DNA of 61,178 bases from Clostridium sp. Cult1. GTDB lineage: Bacteria > Bacillota > Clostridia > Tissierellales > Tepidimicrobiaceae. Below, in pieces: positions 47,363 to 55,905 of the stretch. Every line of letters begins with the position of its first letter. Position 1 is the stretch's first letter. The stretch covers positions 805,333-866,510 of the forward strand of contig NZ_PPXW01000001.1 of the NCBI RefSeq assembly GCF_021655095.1, in the 5' to 3' direction. The notes under the pieces are model-generated. The model saw nothing but the letters and a program-made list of their open reading frames with translations, had not been told where the DNA came from and did no database searches. Position numbers and translations under genes: made by a program.

Positions 47363-48115
47363 ATGGCAAAAAATCTATTAAATATAAAGAATTTAAAGAC
47401 AAATATAGAAGACAAGGAAATACTAAAAGGCCTTAATCTTCAAATTAATGAAGGAGAAATCCATATTATCATGGGTCCTAATGGAAGTGGAAAATCCACT
47501 TTAGCCTATACCCTAATGGGACATCCTAAATATGAAATTGCAGAAGGAGACATAATCTTCAATGGTGAATTGATTAATGACCTTAGGGCAGATGAAAGAG
47601 CTAAAAAAGGAATATTTCTATCTTTCCAATACCCAGAAGAAATCCCTGGAGTTACCGTAGAGGAATTTTTAAGAACTGCTAAAACTTCGGTAACTGGAAA
47701 GTTTCATGGAGTTATAGCCTTCAAAAAATTATTAACAGAAAAAATGGAACTATTGGAAATGGGTGAAGAATATGCTTCTAGATATTTAAATCAGGGATTC
47801 TCTGGTGGCGAAAAGAAGAAAAATGAAATTCTTCAAATGTCAATACTTGAGCCTAAACTGGCTATATTAGACGAAACAGATTCAGGCCTTGATGTTGATG
47901 CTATAAGGATAGTAGCTGAAGGAGTTAATAGAGTTCAAGATGATAAAAAATCTATTTTAGTAATAACCCATTATAACAAGTTATTAGATTATCTTAAACC
48001 TGATTTTGTTCATATTCTCTTAGATGGAAAAATTGTTAAAACCGGTGGAATAGAACTAGCAAAAGAAATCGATGAAAGAGGATATGAAAATATAAGGACA
48101 AAACATTCTAATTAA
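47363..48115 (+). CDS. sufC: Fe-S assembly ATPase SufC
   Basis: Cytoplasmic ABC ATPase that drives the SufBCD scaffold. The 250 residues have Walker [10 protein letters not shown], the SufC signature [15 protein letters not shown], and Walker [16 protein letters not shown]. It begins 6 bases after AAGGAGAG. It is the first gene of a SufCBDSU operon, the standard Gram-positive arrangement. Confidence 0.97.
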   Translation: MAKNLLNIKNLKTNIEDKEILKGLNLQINEGEIHIIMGPNGSGKSTLAYTLMGHPKYEIAEGDIIFNGELINDLRADERAKKGIFLSFQYPEEIPGVTVEEFLRTAKTSVTGKFHGVIAFKKLLTEKMELLEMGEEYASRYLNQGFSGGEKKKNEILQMSILEPKLAILDETDSGLDVDAIRIVAEGVNRVQDDKKSILVITHYNKLLDYLKPDFVHILLDGKIVKTGGIELAKEIDERGYENIRTKHSN

Positions 48116-48129
48116 TAGAGGTGAGTAAT

Positions 48130-49536
48130 TTGGAAAGAAGAAAAACTTATATTGAAGACGTAGATAGAGGTATTTATGATATTAAAAATAAATTTACCTA
48201 CAGATACAAATCGGATAAAGGATTAACTCCAGAGATAATAATCGAAATTTCTAAAGAAAAAGATGAACCAAAATGGATGACCGATTTTAGGCTTAAATCC
48301 TTAGAAATATATAGTAGTAAACCAGTTCCAACATGGGGTGCTGATTTATCTGGCCTAGATATGGATAATATAATTACCTATGTTAGACCTGATGCAGATA
48401 TGGGACATAGCTGGGATGATGTGCCAGAAGATATAAAGAAAACCTTTGAACTGCTTGGAATTCCTCAAGCAGAAAGGGAATCCTTAGCAGGAGTAGGTGC
48501 TCAATATGATTCAGAGATTGTATATCACAATATTAAACAGGAGTTAGTAGACCAAGGAGTTATATATACAGATATGGAAACTGCTCTTCACCAATATGAA
48601 GATATAGTTAGAGAGCATTTCATGCAATTAATTCCTCCTAATGATCATAAATTTGCTGCTTTACATGGAGCTGTTTGGTCTGGAGGTTCTTTCGTTTATG
48701 TTCCTGAAGGTGTAAATGTAGACATTCCCCTTCAATCCTATTTTAGGTTAAATGCACCAGGCGCCGGACAATTTGAGCATACTTTAATAATTGTAGAAAA
48801 AGGAGCAAATCTTCATTTTATAGAAGGATGTTCTGCACCTCAATACAGAGTTACAAATCTCCATGCCGGTTGTGTAGAGCTATATGTACGGGAAAATGCC
48901 AGGTTAAGATATAGTACTATAGAAAACTGGTCTAGAAATATGTATAATTTAAACACTAAAAGAGCTATAGTAGATAAAAACGGAACTATCGAGTGGATTT
49001 CCGGTTCTTTTGGATCTAAAGTTACCATGTTATACCCTATGAGTATATTAAAAGGAGAAGGAGCAAAATCAGAGTTTACTGGAGTAACCTTTGCATCTAC
49101 TGGACAATATCTAGATACTGGAACCAAAGTTGTTCATGCAGCCCCTCATACTACTTCCTCCATAAATTCAAAGTCCATTTCTAAAAATGGTGGGCATGCC
49201 TTTTATAGGGGTCTACTTAAAGTAACTCCAGATGCTTATGGTTGTAAGTCTACAGTTTCCTGTGAATCCTTGATGTTGGATAATGAATCAGCTTCCGATA
49301 CAGTACCGGTAATAAAATTGGATAATGATAATATAGATATAGGCCACGAAGCTAAAATAGGCAGAATTAGCGATGAAGCTATATTTTATCTTATGAGTAG
49401 AGGAATAAATGAAGAAGAAGCAAAAGCTATGATAGTTAGAGGTTTTGTAGAACCTATAACCAAAGAACTTCCATTAGAATATGCTGTTGAGTTGAATAAC
49501 TTAATAAATATCGAGCTAGAAGGCTCTATTGGATAG
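48130..49536 (+). CDS. sufB: Fe-S cluster scaffold protein SufB
   Basis: SufB is the main scaffold on which clusters are built with SufC and SufD. About 468 residues show KSDKGLTPEIIIEISKEKDE, GSFVYVPEGVNVDIPLQ, the EGCSAP and NLHAGCVELYV segments, HTTSSINSKSISKNGG and the C-terminal MSRGINEEEAKAMIVRGF. The start is probably the TTG at 48130, 6 bases after GAGGTG; an in-frame GTG at 48121 overlaps that site. It follows sufC by 14 bases or fewer. Confidence 0.96.
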   Translation: MERRKTYIEDVDRGIYDIKNKFTYRYKSDKGLTPEIIIEISKEKDEPKWMTDFRLKSLEIYSSKPVPTWGADLSGLDMDNIITYVRPDADMGHSWDDVPEDIKKTFELLGIPQAERESLAGVGAQYDSEIVYHNIKQELVDQGVIYTDMETALHQYEDIVREHFMQLIPPNDHKFAALHGAVWSGGSFVYVPEGVNVDIPLQSYFRLNAPGAGQFEHTLIIVEKGANLHFIEGCSAPQYRVTNLHAGCVELYVRENARLRYSTIENWSRNMYNLNTKRAIVDKNGTIEWISGSFGSKVTMLYPMSILKGEGAKSEFTGVTFASTGQYLDTGTKVVHAAPHTTSSINSKSISKNGGHAFYRGLLKVTPDAYGCKSTVSCESLMLDNESASDTVPVIKLDNDNIDIGHEAKIGRISDEAIFYLMSRGINEEEAKAMIVRGFVEPITKELPLEYAVELNNLINIELEGSIG

Positions 49537-49546
49537 GTGGGATAAA

Positions 49547-50611
49547 ATGAAAATAATAGATAAAGAAAACTATATATTTCCTAATATAATAGATTATAAA
49601 AAAGATTATCTAAAATTGAAAACTAAACTCCCTAAAGGAGTAGTTCTAGAAAAGATCACCAAAGGTATTAATGAAATTATATTTGACTATCTAAATACTA
49701 AAGAATTTAATGGAGTAGGAGAAAAATTTACATCCCTTACAGAAGAATCCTATAATAGTGGAATTATATTCTATATTCCTAAGAATGTTAAAGTGGAAAG
49801 TCCTATTAAAATTGAGTTTAATATGGATGAAGAAAACCCTGTTGTTATAAATCAAAATATTATAGTGGCTGAAAAAGGAAGTGAAGGGACCATTATTATG
49901 GATTATACTTCTTCTGAAAAAGTAGAGGCTTTCCACAATGGCCTTACTAAAATTTACGCAAAAGAGAGCTCAATAATCAATATAATAAAAATCCAAAGAA
50001 TGAATGATATATCCCATAATTTTGATTCAAATATTGCTATTGTAAAGGGACAAGGACGGGTAAATTGGATTTCTATCGAATTGGGTAGTGGCATTAGCAG
50101 TTCAAATTATTCAAATTTTTTAGAAGCTGAGGCTAGTGAAGCCAACCTTTACTCTATATATTTAGGAGATGGAAAGAGAAAAATAGATCTAGAATATTCC
50201 ATGATCCATAAAGGTGCTAGAAGTATCAGTAATATTGAAACTAAAGGTGTCCTTATGGATCATGCTAGAAAGGTCTTCAAAGGAAATCTAGATTTTAAAA
50301 AAGGAGCTAGACTCTCTAAAGGGGTAGAAGAAGAATATGTAATACTATTGGACCCGACTGTGAAATCCAACTCAATTCCAGCTCTATTATGCCATGAAGA
50401 TGACGTAGAGGGAGAACACGCTGCAAGTGCTGGACAAATTAATGAAAATAAACTTTTTTATCTTATGAGTAGAGGCTTAAAAGAAAAAGAAGCAAAAAAA
50501 TTAATTGTTGAGGCCTCCTTTAGACCAATAATTGATAGAATTCCTTATAAAAATTATCGAAATATAGTAGTTGATGAAATTGAGAGGAGACTTATGGATG
50601 GTGAAAATTAA
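49547..50611 (+). CDS. sufD: Fe-S assembly protein SufD
   Basis: SufD partners SufB in the SufBC2D complex. The 354 residues share SufB's C-terminal pattern (AASAGQINENKLFYLMSRGLKEKEAKKLIVEASF) and a beta-helix core. The ATG at 49547 follows AGGTGGG; an upstream start within sufB is less likely. It overlaps sufS by 14 bases, indicating translational coupling. Its sequence is more diverged than SufB, as usual. Confidence 0.93.
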   Translation: MKIIDKENYIFPNIIDYKKDYLKLKTKLPKGVVLEKITKGINEIIFDYLNTKEFNGVGEKFTSLTEESYNSGIIFYIPKNVKVESPIKIEFNMDEENPVVINQNIIVAEKGSEGTIIMDYTSSEKVEAFHNGLTKIYAKESSIINIIKIQRMNDISHNFDSNIAIVKGQGRVNWISIELGSGISSSNYSNFLEAEASEANLYSIYLGDGKRKIDLEYSMIHKGARSISNIETKGVLMDHARKVFKGNLDFKKGARLSKGVEEEYVILLDPTVKSNSIPALLCHEDDVEGEHAASAGQINENKLFYLMSRGLKEKEAKKLIVEASFRPIIDRIPYKNYRNIVVDEIERRLMDGEN

Positions 50612-51836
50612 TCCAGAAGAAATCAAAAATGATTTCCCAATATTTAACCAAAAAATTCATGGTAATAGACTAGTATATTTGGATAATGGGGCTACTACAC
50701 AAAAGCCCCTTCAAGTTATTAAAGCTATGGATGAATATAATAATCTATCTCATGGTAATCCTCATAGAGGCGCCCATAAGCTAAGCATATCAGCAACAGA
50801 AGCCTATGATTTAGCTAAGAAAAAGGTTAAAAAATTTATAAATGCTAAATATATAGATGAAATTATCTTTACAAAAAATACTACTGAATCATTAAATTTG
50901 ATTGCCTATTCCTATGGAAAGGAATTTATCAATGAGGGAGATGAAGTTGTATTGTCTATATCAGAACACCATAGCAATATACTTCCATGGCAAAGGATAG
51001 CAAAAGAGAAAAAAGCCATATTAAAATATATGTATTTAAATGAAGAAAGTAGACTTACTTTAGATGAAATAAAAAATAAAATTACAACAAAAACAAAAAT
51101 AGTAAGTATCGCCCATATGTCTAACGCTCTAGGGACTATCTATCCAATTGAAGAAATAATAAATTATGCCCATAAAATGGGAGCTGTAGTTGTAGTAGAT
51201 GGAGCTCAAAGTACTCCCCATATGAAAGTAGATGTTCAAAAAATCGATGCAGATTTTTTTGTTTTTTCTGCTCATAAAATGCTTGGTCCTATGGGAATTG
51301 GTGTATTATATGGGAAAAAAGAATTATTAGAAAAAATGCCTCCTTTTATGATGGGAGGAGATATGATAGAATACGTTTATGAACAAGAAGCTACCTTCGC
51401 TCCCCTACCTTACAAATTTGAAGCTGGAACCCAAAATGTAGAAGGGGCTGTAGGCCTTAAGGCAGCTATTGAATATTTAGAAAAAATTGGAATAGACAAA
51501 ATTGAAGCACATGAGAAAATACTAACAGAATATGCCCTAGATAAAATGCTAAGACTTCCCTATATAAATATACAAGGACCTAAGGATTTAAACATGAGAG
51601 GTGGAATAATATCCTTCACTATAGATAACATCCACCCTCATGATATAGCAACTATACTAGACTCCTATGGAGTAGCAATTAGAGCAGGCCATCACTGTGC
51701 CCAACCCCTTATGAGGTATTTAGGCATCCCTGCTACTTCTAGAGTTAGCTTTTATATATATAATACAAAGGAAGATATAGATCAATTTATTGAAGGAATA
51801 AAAAACGTAAGGAAGTGGTTTGGCTATGGATCTTAA
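50598..51836 (+). CDS. sufS: Cysteine desulfurase SufS
   Basis: PLP enzyme that removes sulfur from cysteine and hands it to SufU. The 412 residues show YLDNGATTQKP at the N-terminus, ISEHHSNILPWQ, VDGAQSTPHM, the PLP lysine in FVFSAHKMLGPMGIG, and the catalytic Cys in IRAGHHCAQPLM. Start is the ATG at 50598 behind AGAGGAG; the upstream TTG frame is not used. It overlaps sufD and sufU at its ends. Confidence 0.96.
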   Translation: MVKINPEEIKNDFPIFNQKIHGNRLVYLDNGATTQKPLQVIKAMDEYNNLSHGNPHRGAHKLSISATEAYDLAKKKVKKFINAKYIDEIIFTKNTTESLNLIAYSYGKEFINEGDEVVLSISEHHSNILPWQRIAKEKKAILKYMYLNEESRLTLDEIKNKITTKTKIVSIAHMSNALGTIYPIEEIINYAHKMGAVVVVDGAQSTPHMKVDVQKIDADFFVFSAHKMLGPMGIGVLYGKKELLEKMPPFMMGGDMIEYVYEQEATFAPLPYKFEAGTQNVEGAVGLKAAIEYLEKIGIDKIEAHEKILTEYALDKMLRLPYINIQGPKDLNMRGGIISFTIDNIHPHDIATILDSYGVAIRAGHHCAQPLMRYLGIPATSRVSFYIYNTKEDIDQFIEGIKNVRKWFGYGS

Positions 51837-52254
51837 TTCGATATATACTCAGCTTATTATGGAACATAATAGAAGTGGGCATAATAAAAAGCATCTCCAA
51901 AATCCTGATATTACAGAAAAAGGTCATAACCCTAGTTGTGGAGATGATATTACTTTAGAATTAAAACTTAATGGAAATATAATAGAAGATGCCTCCTTTA
52001 CAGGTGTAGGCTGTGCTATATCACAAGCATCTACTTCTATGATGATAGATTTAATAAAGGGTATTACCATAGAAGAAGCATTAAATCTAGTAGAAACCTT
52101 CATAGGAATGATAAAAAAAGAAGTCACTGATGAAGCGAAATTAGAGACATTGGAAGATGCCATTGTCCTCCAGAATATTTCCAATATGCCTGCTAGGGTA
52201 AAATGTGCGGTATTAGCCTGGCATACATTGAAGGAAGCTATTACGAATTTATAA
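51826..52254 (+). CDS. sufU: SufU, zinc-dependent sulfur acceptor
   Basis: SufU accepts persulfide sulfur from SufS. The 142-residue protein keeps the zinc and acceptor residues: NPSCGDDITL (Cys and Asp), GVGCAISQASTSMM, and the C-terminal ARVKCAVLAWHTL. The internal insertion that separates SufU from IscU is present between the second and third Cys. Start ATG at 51826 overlaps the sufS end by 11 bases, behind AAGGAAG. Confidence 0.95.
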   Translation: MDLNSIYTQLIMEHNRSGHNKKHLQNPDITEKGHNPSCGDDITLELKLNGNIIEDASFTGVGCAISQASTSMMIDLIKGITIEEALNLVETFIGMIKKEVTDEAKLETLEDAIVLQNISNMPARVKCAVLAWHTLKEAITNL

Positions 52255-52273
52255 TAATAACTCAAAAACAACA

Positions 52274-52343
52274 CAGGGCTGTTCCCTGCATGCATTCTAT
52301 GTAAAGAATGCACATATATATGGGCCGGCATAAAAACCGGCCC
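52274..52343. repeat. Three consecutive perfect hairpins downstream of sufU
   Basis: CAGGG/CCCTG (52274-52288), TGCATTCT/AGAATGCA (52291-52312) and GGGCCGG/CCGGCCC (52322-52343) follow each other within 70 bases. The last is GC-rich against the local background and is followed by CCCTAC, as in the hairpin at 2560-2579. It could be a dispersed repeat or a small structured RNA. Confidence 0.6.
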
Positions 52344-52387
52344 TACTGTTATTGTCTGATATTCATCTTAATATCTGGTTTCCATGT

Positions 52388-52412
52388 CAGCCCAATTCTC
52401 AGGCTGTTTTTT
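52388..52412 (+). terminator. Terminator of the suf operon
   Basis: CAGCC and GGCTG form a short 5-bp stem with a 9-base loop, followed by TTTTTT on the plus strand. Confidence 0.6.
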
Positions 52413-52543
52413 CGCTTAATCCTACTTAAAAGCAAACACTAATCGCTAATCCACTTTGTCATAATCATGCCTCATTTCTTGTTTAAATGAATTATATATA
52501 TCAAATATAAGCATTTCCATTGTTTGTTTCTAAAGCTTTCATC

Positions 52544-52798
52544 CTATAATACTCTACCATAAAGTTCCTTGTTTTTGCTATATTCCTCTATGACCCTATC
52601 ATCAAAAGTTGGTTCAAATGCATGTTTGAACATTTCATATGAGTTTACCTTTGCCTTTAACTTTAGGTTTTTATCCTTTCTAAGATTATTTCTAATTTGT
52701 TCTACTGCTAATTTTTCAGATTCTGAAAGATTAGTACTAAATTTGTTATTTAATCTATTTATTATATTGCTTATAAGATGCGTCTCTTCTCCGCTATA
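52544..52798 (-). pseudogene. Remnant of type I restriction enzyme R subunit (C-terminus)
   Basis: An open frame of about 84 codons with no start reads ISNIINRLNNKFSTNLSESE, KLAVEQIRNNLRKD, AKVNSYEMFKHAFEPTFDD and RVIEEYSKNKELYGRVL before a TAG stop. The pattern of a helix, an Asn-rich linker, then A-N-S-x-E-x-F and a C-terminal helix recalls HsdR C-termini. No motor, nuclease, HsdM or HsdS part is nearby, so it is a fragment. The assignment is from memory of the family. Confidence 0.55.
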
Positions 52799-52860
52799 AA
52801 ACTAGCAACTCCTCTACTTCTATTTTAATTAAATGGTATTAATAAAACTCCATATCTTTC

Positions 52861-53079
52861 TTAGACAATTTTTCTTCCATGCTTTTTCCATTCTTTCTGA
52901 AGCTCTTTGTTAGAGTAATTTCCAAAATCCAGCTGAAACTTTGTGCTCTTTATGGCACCCTTCAAATCTTGGGTTCCTTTAATGTAGCATTTATTGCTAA
53001 AATTAGATTTTATTATAAATATTCCCATATCTTACTTCATATTTTTATATAAAGTCTTAAGTTCTTTCCTTCTATTCAT
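52861..53079 (-). pseudogene. Remnant of a small GIY-YIG-nuclease-like protein
   Basis: The frame starts MNRRKELKTLYKNMK, then an in-frame TAA, then DMGIFIIKSNFSNKCYIKGT, LKGAIKSTKFQLDFG and LQKEWKKHGRKIV, ending early. This matches the layout of small conserved GIY-YIG-like proteins (MGI/V...K..NGK.YI...L...). The nonsense codon and lost C-terminal half show decay. It sits 3 bases downstream of a DUF6530-like gene. Confidence 0.5.
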
Positions 53080-53082
53080 AAA

Positions 53083-53562
53083 TTAATACCCCATTTCTTT
53101 TAATAAACGAGACAATACACGAAGTCGTTCTCCAATAATTTCTCCGTCCGTGCTAAGAACCTGAGAAAACAACTTGATATCTTCATCAATCATAGCATTT
53201 TCTTCACATACCGATACACTCATGGCATCTCCTTGCAAGCCAATACGGTCGATCAATGTATTGTCAGGATCGTATAACTTTGGAAAACGATATGCTTCTT
53301 GAAAATATAGAGTTGTTCTACAAATCAAAATAGCAAGATCAAGAACACGGTGCATAGGCAACTCCTCTGATTGACGAGACCATTTATCCCCAGTATGTCT
53401 CCATACTTTTGCTGAAATATCTACTTTTCCTCTATCATTCCATTGGGCAAGGCCTAGTGATAGTCCCTTAGCATCTGTATTATAAGACTTTCTTCCATCG
53501 ACATTTTCATAATTCTCAGAAACAATGACTGGCTTATGTTTTAAAGTAGTTGGTATTTTCAT
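53083..53562 (-). CDS. DUF6530-like conserved protein of unknown function
   Basis: A 159-residue soluble protein starting MKIPTTLKHKPVIVSENYE, with LGLAQWNDRGKVDISAKVWR, RQSEELPMHRVLDLAILICR and DRIGLQGDAMSVSVCEENA. I recognise it as close to DUF6530; no catalytic motif or transmembrane segment is seen. Neighbours do not explain it: restriction-system debris downstream and a coiled-coil gene upstream. It has an unusually strong promoter with a perfect palindromic operator, so expression is probably tightly controlled. The start follows GGAGG. Confidence 0.8.
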   Translation of the reverse strand: MKIPTTLKHKPVIVSENYENVDGRKSYNTDAKGLSLGLAQWNDRGKVDISAKVWRHTGDKWSRQSEELPMHRVLDLAILICRTTLYFQEAYRFPKLYDPDNTLIDRIGLQGDAMSVSVCEENAMIDEDIKLFSQVLSTDGEIIGERLRVLSRLLKEMGY

Positions 53563-53583
53563 CTTATTACCTCCATCTATATG

Positions 53584-53608
53584 ATTAGTAGTTTAGTAAA
53601 CTACTAAT
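53584..53608 (-). promoter_or_regulatory. Perfect 25-bp palindromic operator
   Basis: Two 12-base arms (ATTAGTAGTTTA and its exact complement) flank one central base. The palindrome begins 3 bases after the -10 box and ends before the ribosome binding site, covering the start of transcription. A dimeric repressor site is the simplest reading; no regulator gene is adjacent. Confidence 0.75.
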
Positions 53609-53611
53609 TAC

Positions 53612-53640
53612 AGTATAGATAAACTTACCTACCATGTCAA
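53612..53640 (-). promoter_or_regulatory. Consensus sigma-A promoter of the DUF6530-like gene
   Basis: A perfect TTGACA (53640-53635), 17-base spacer and TATACT (53617-53612) on the minus strand. Confidence 0.9.
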
Positions 53641-53685
53641 TATACAAATTTTGATTGTCATATGTCTTTGCTTCATAAATATAAT

Positions 53686-53727
53686 GGGGCTGTTTCATAA
53701 CTAATTAATTAGTTATGAAACAGCCCC
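53686..53727. repeat. Perfect 42-base palindrome
   Basis: Two 21-base arms beginning GGGGCTGTTTCATAACTAATT with no spacer. It lies between the coiled-coil gene stop and the promoter of the DUF6530-like gene. The minus strand lacks a clear U-run, so it is either a weak terminator or a mobile palindrome. Confidence 0.7.
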
Positions 53728-53810
53728 AACCAGTCGATGTTTTGCTTACAGATTTTTAGTTTCCTTCCTTGCTCAAAGTAAACATGTATATATCATCATT
53801 TCTCCATACT

Positions 53811-54746
53811 TTAAGCCTGCTCTATAATATTTAATCTTTCGTTATTTAAATCTTCGATTGTACTGATGGTCTCATCAAGTTCTGCTTCCAATCTTCTCAT
53901 TATGCTATTGACTTTATTTGTTGTATTCATTATCCTATCTTCTGCATCTCTTATTTTAGACTGAACTGTTAAGTCTGCAAATATTCCATCAAAGAAAAAA
54001 TCTGCAAAAGTTAAAAATGAGCCTATTTCAATATTAACCTCCACTTTTCCACCAACATCTTCTAATTCTCTATGAAACCTTGAAAGCAATGACTGAGTTC
54101 TAGATATTTCTGCTTTAGCCTGATCTATCCTTGAGTGCTTAGCCATTGTTGCAATTATGCCTCCACCAATTATATCCCATGTTCCCCAGTTGCTTGCAGA
54201 CTGTAGGCTTTTACTAATTTGCCTAAGTGAAATCAAAAGCTTTCTTCCAGCTGCAATTGCTTCTTCAATCTCCTTTTTCTTATCTATAAAAAAAGATTCT
54301 TCTTCTATTATTCTGTCCAATCTGTTTTCTATTTCAGCATCTGTTGATATGAGAAGTTTCTCTTTTTTATTTATTATAGTTCTATATTCACTTTCTAAAT
54401 TACCTAACCTCCGTATATTCCCTTCTATCCTTTCAATATCATTTATTAAATTCTTAAGTTCTTCATTTACAGTATCAAGCTTTAGCTTTGCTGCAACGGC
54501 TTCTTTCTTTTCTTTTTCTAGCTTTTCAAGCTTTCTCCCAGTAATGGTATTAATAAAATTAGTAATAGATATTTTTTCAAGCTTTTCAACGTCTAGTTCT
54601 TCTTTTTTTAACTGTTCATAAAGCTCAGCTTTTTTTCTTTCTAAAACTCTTCTTTGTCCCTCTGCATTATCTAGCATTCTAAGAAGTCTTTCTTTTTCTC
54701 TCATGTCAGATTTTATCTTTAACAATTTTTCATTTAATTCTCTCAT
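53811..54746 (-). CDS. Coiled-coil protein of unknown function
   Basis: A 311-residue protein dominated by heptad-rich helices (about 1-175 and 210-311), interrupted by a glycine-rich turn WGTWDIIGGGIIATMAKH (about 198-215). No signal peptide or membrane segment is convincing. I do not recognise the family. The ATG at 54746 follows AAGGAGG with ideal spacing, so upstream starts are rejected. It begins 60 bases after mvaK2 on the same strand and might be co-transcribed, but a functional link is not evident. Confidence 0.8.
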   Translation of the reverse strand: MRELNEKLLKIKSDMREKERLLRMLDNAEGQRRVLERKKAELYEQLKKEELDVEKLEKISITNFINTITGRKLEKLEKEKKEAVAAKLKLDTVNEELKNLINDIERIEGNIRRLGNLESEYRTIINKKEKLLISTDAEIENRLDRIIEEESFFIDKKKEIEEAIAAGRKLLISLRQISKSLQSASNWGTWDIIGGGIIATMAKHSRIDQAKAEISRTQSLLSRFHRELEDVGGKVEVNIEIGSFLTFADFFFDGIFADLTVQSKIRDAEDRIMNTTNKVNSIMRRLEAELDETISTIEDLNNERLNIIEQA

Positions 54747-54806
54747 TAGAACCTCCTTACCAAGAGCTAAATTCATCGTTGATATTTGCAAAATTAAATT
54801 TCTCTA

Positions 54807-55889
54807 CTATCTAGGTTTAAAACTTCTATCTCCATCATATACCTCCAATGGTAAATAAGTTATTCCTGCTTTTTTCCACTCATCTATCAATGGGAGCAAA
54901 TACTTATCATTTTGAAAAACAGCGATACCACAATCTCCTCCACCAGCACCAGATGATTTTGCATAACCCTTGAATTTTAATGCTATATTGCATAATTTCG
55001 TTAATAAAGGTGTTTCTATAACGATACCTAAATTATTACCCATATTAACTAGGAGTTGTCGATTGACCTGTATTTGTTTTTGAATTTGCTTAACATTATT
55101 TTCTTTAAAAGCAATAATCATTTCATTTACACATTTTTTACTTTCATGCAGAAATTTTTCATAGGAGATACTATTTTCAGTTCGTTTATCATTAGCTTGA
55201 GCTACCAAATTAGAAGTACTAGCTGGAGCACCTGTCCAACCAATCGTTAATTTTAATCCTTCTGGAGGTGTCAAGGGTTCAATGGAAAGGCTTGGCCATG
55301 GTTTGTTTAATAATTGAGTAATTGTACTATCCTTAAGTTGTTCTAATACCCAATTTCTATCAAAGGTAGTGTAAGCAATCCAGCCCCCGTAAACACTGGC
55401 TGCAATATCACCACAGGAACCATTGCTATTTATAGCTAAATTAGCTAAGGCAGATAGTTTAAATAGCTCCTTATCTGATACTCCAAGTTCATAATGCTTA
55501 GATAAAGCCCTTATTGTAGCCACAATAATGGCAGCACTAGAACCCAATCCATATTTTTTTCCTTCATTAGTTTCTAATTGACTAGCTACTTCTAAACGAT
55601 AATAGTCTAATTCTTTACCTTGCTCTTTGGCATAGGTTTCAACAATATTAATAGCAGATATTATATAAGAGAAACGGCTATCAGTTTTATCTAAGATCAG
55701 TTTACCATTTTCCCTTGACCAGAATCTGGGTAAATTGCCATAGGAACTAATACTCCCCCGTTCCAACATTTCTTCTAATAAAACCACAATTCCCCTATCA
55801 ACTGCTACTAAAATTGCTGGATAACCTGGTTCAACTACCGCATATTCGCCAGCAATAAATAATTTGCCTGGTGCATAAGTTCTAATCAT
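54807..55889 (-). CDS. mvaK2: Phosphomevalonate kinase
   Basis: GHMP kinase converting mevalonate 5-phosphate to the diphosphate. The 360 residues start TYAPGKLFIAGEYAVVEPGY, have the phosphate loop KKYGLGSSAAIIVATIRAL, NGSCGDIAASVYGGW and C-terminal GAGGGDCGIAVFQ, all typical of the Gram-positive enzyme. The start follows AAGGAGATG. It is third in the order mvaK1-mvaD-mvaK2 known from streptococci and staphylococci; no fni follows. Confidence 0.94.
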   Translation of the reverse strand: MIRTYAPGKLFIAGEYAVVEPGYPAILVAVDRGIVVLLEEMLERGSISSYGNLPRFWSRENGKLILDKTDSRFSYIISAINIVETYAKEQGKELDYYRLEVASQLETNEGKKYGLGSSAAIIVATIRALSKHYELGVSDKELFKLSALANLAINSNGSCGDIAASVYGGWIAYTTFDRNWVLEQLKDSTITQLLNKPWPSLSIEPLTPPEGLKLTIGWTGAPASTSNLVAQANDKRTENSISYEKFLHESKKCVNEMIIAFKENNVKQIQKQIQVNRQLLVNMGNNLGIVIETPLLTKLCNIALKFKGYAKSSGAGGGDCGIAVFQNDKYLLPLIDEWKKAGITYLPLEVYDGDRSFKPR

Positions 55890-55905
55890 ATTTGTACATC
55901 TCCTT

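Noticed and set aside
52569-52799. Plus-strand ORF of 76 codons
   Set aside because: It is the complement of the HsdR-like remnant, which gives a more protein-like reading.
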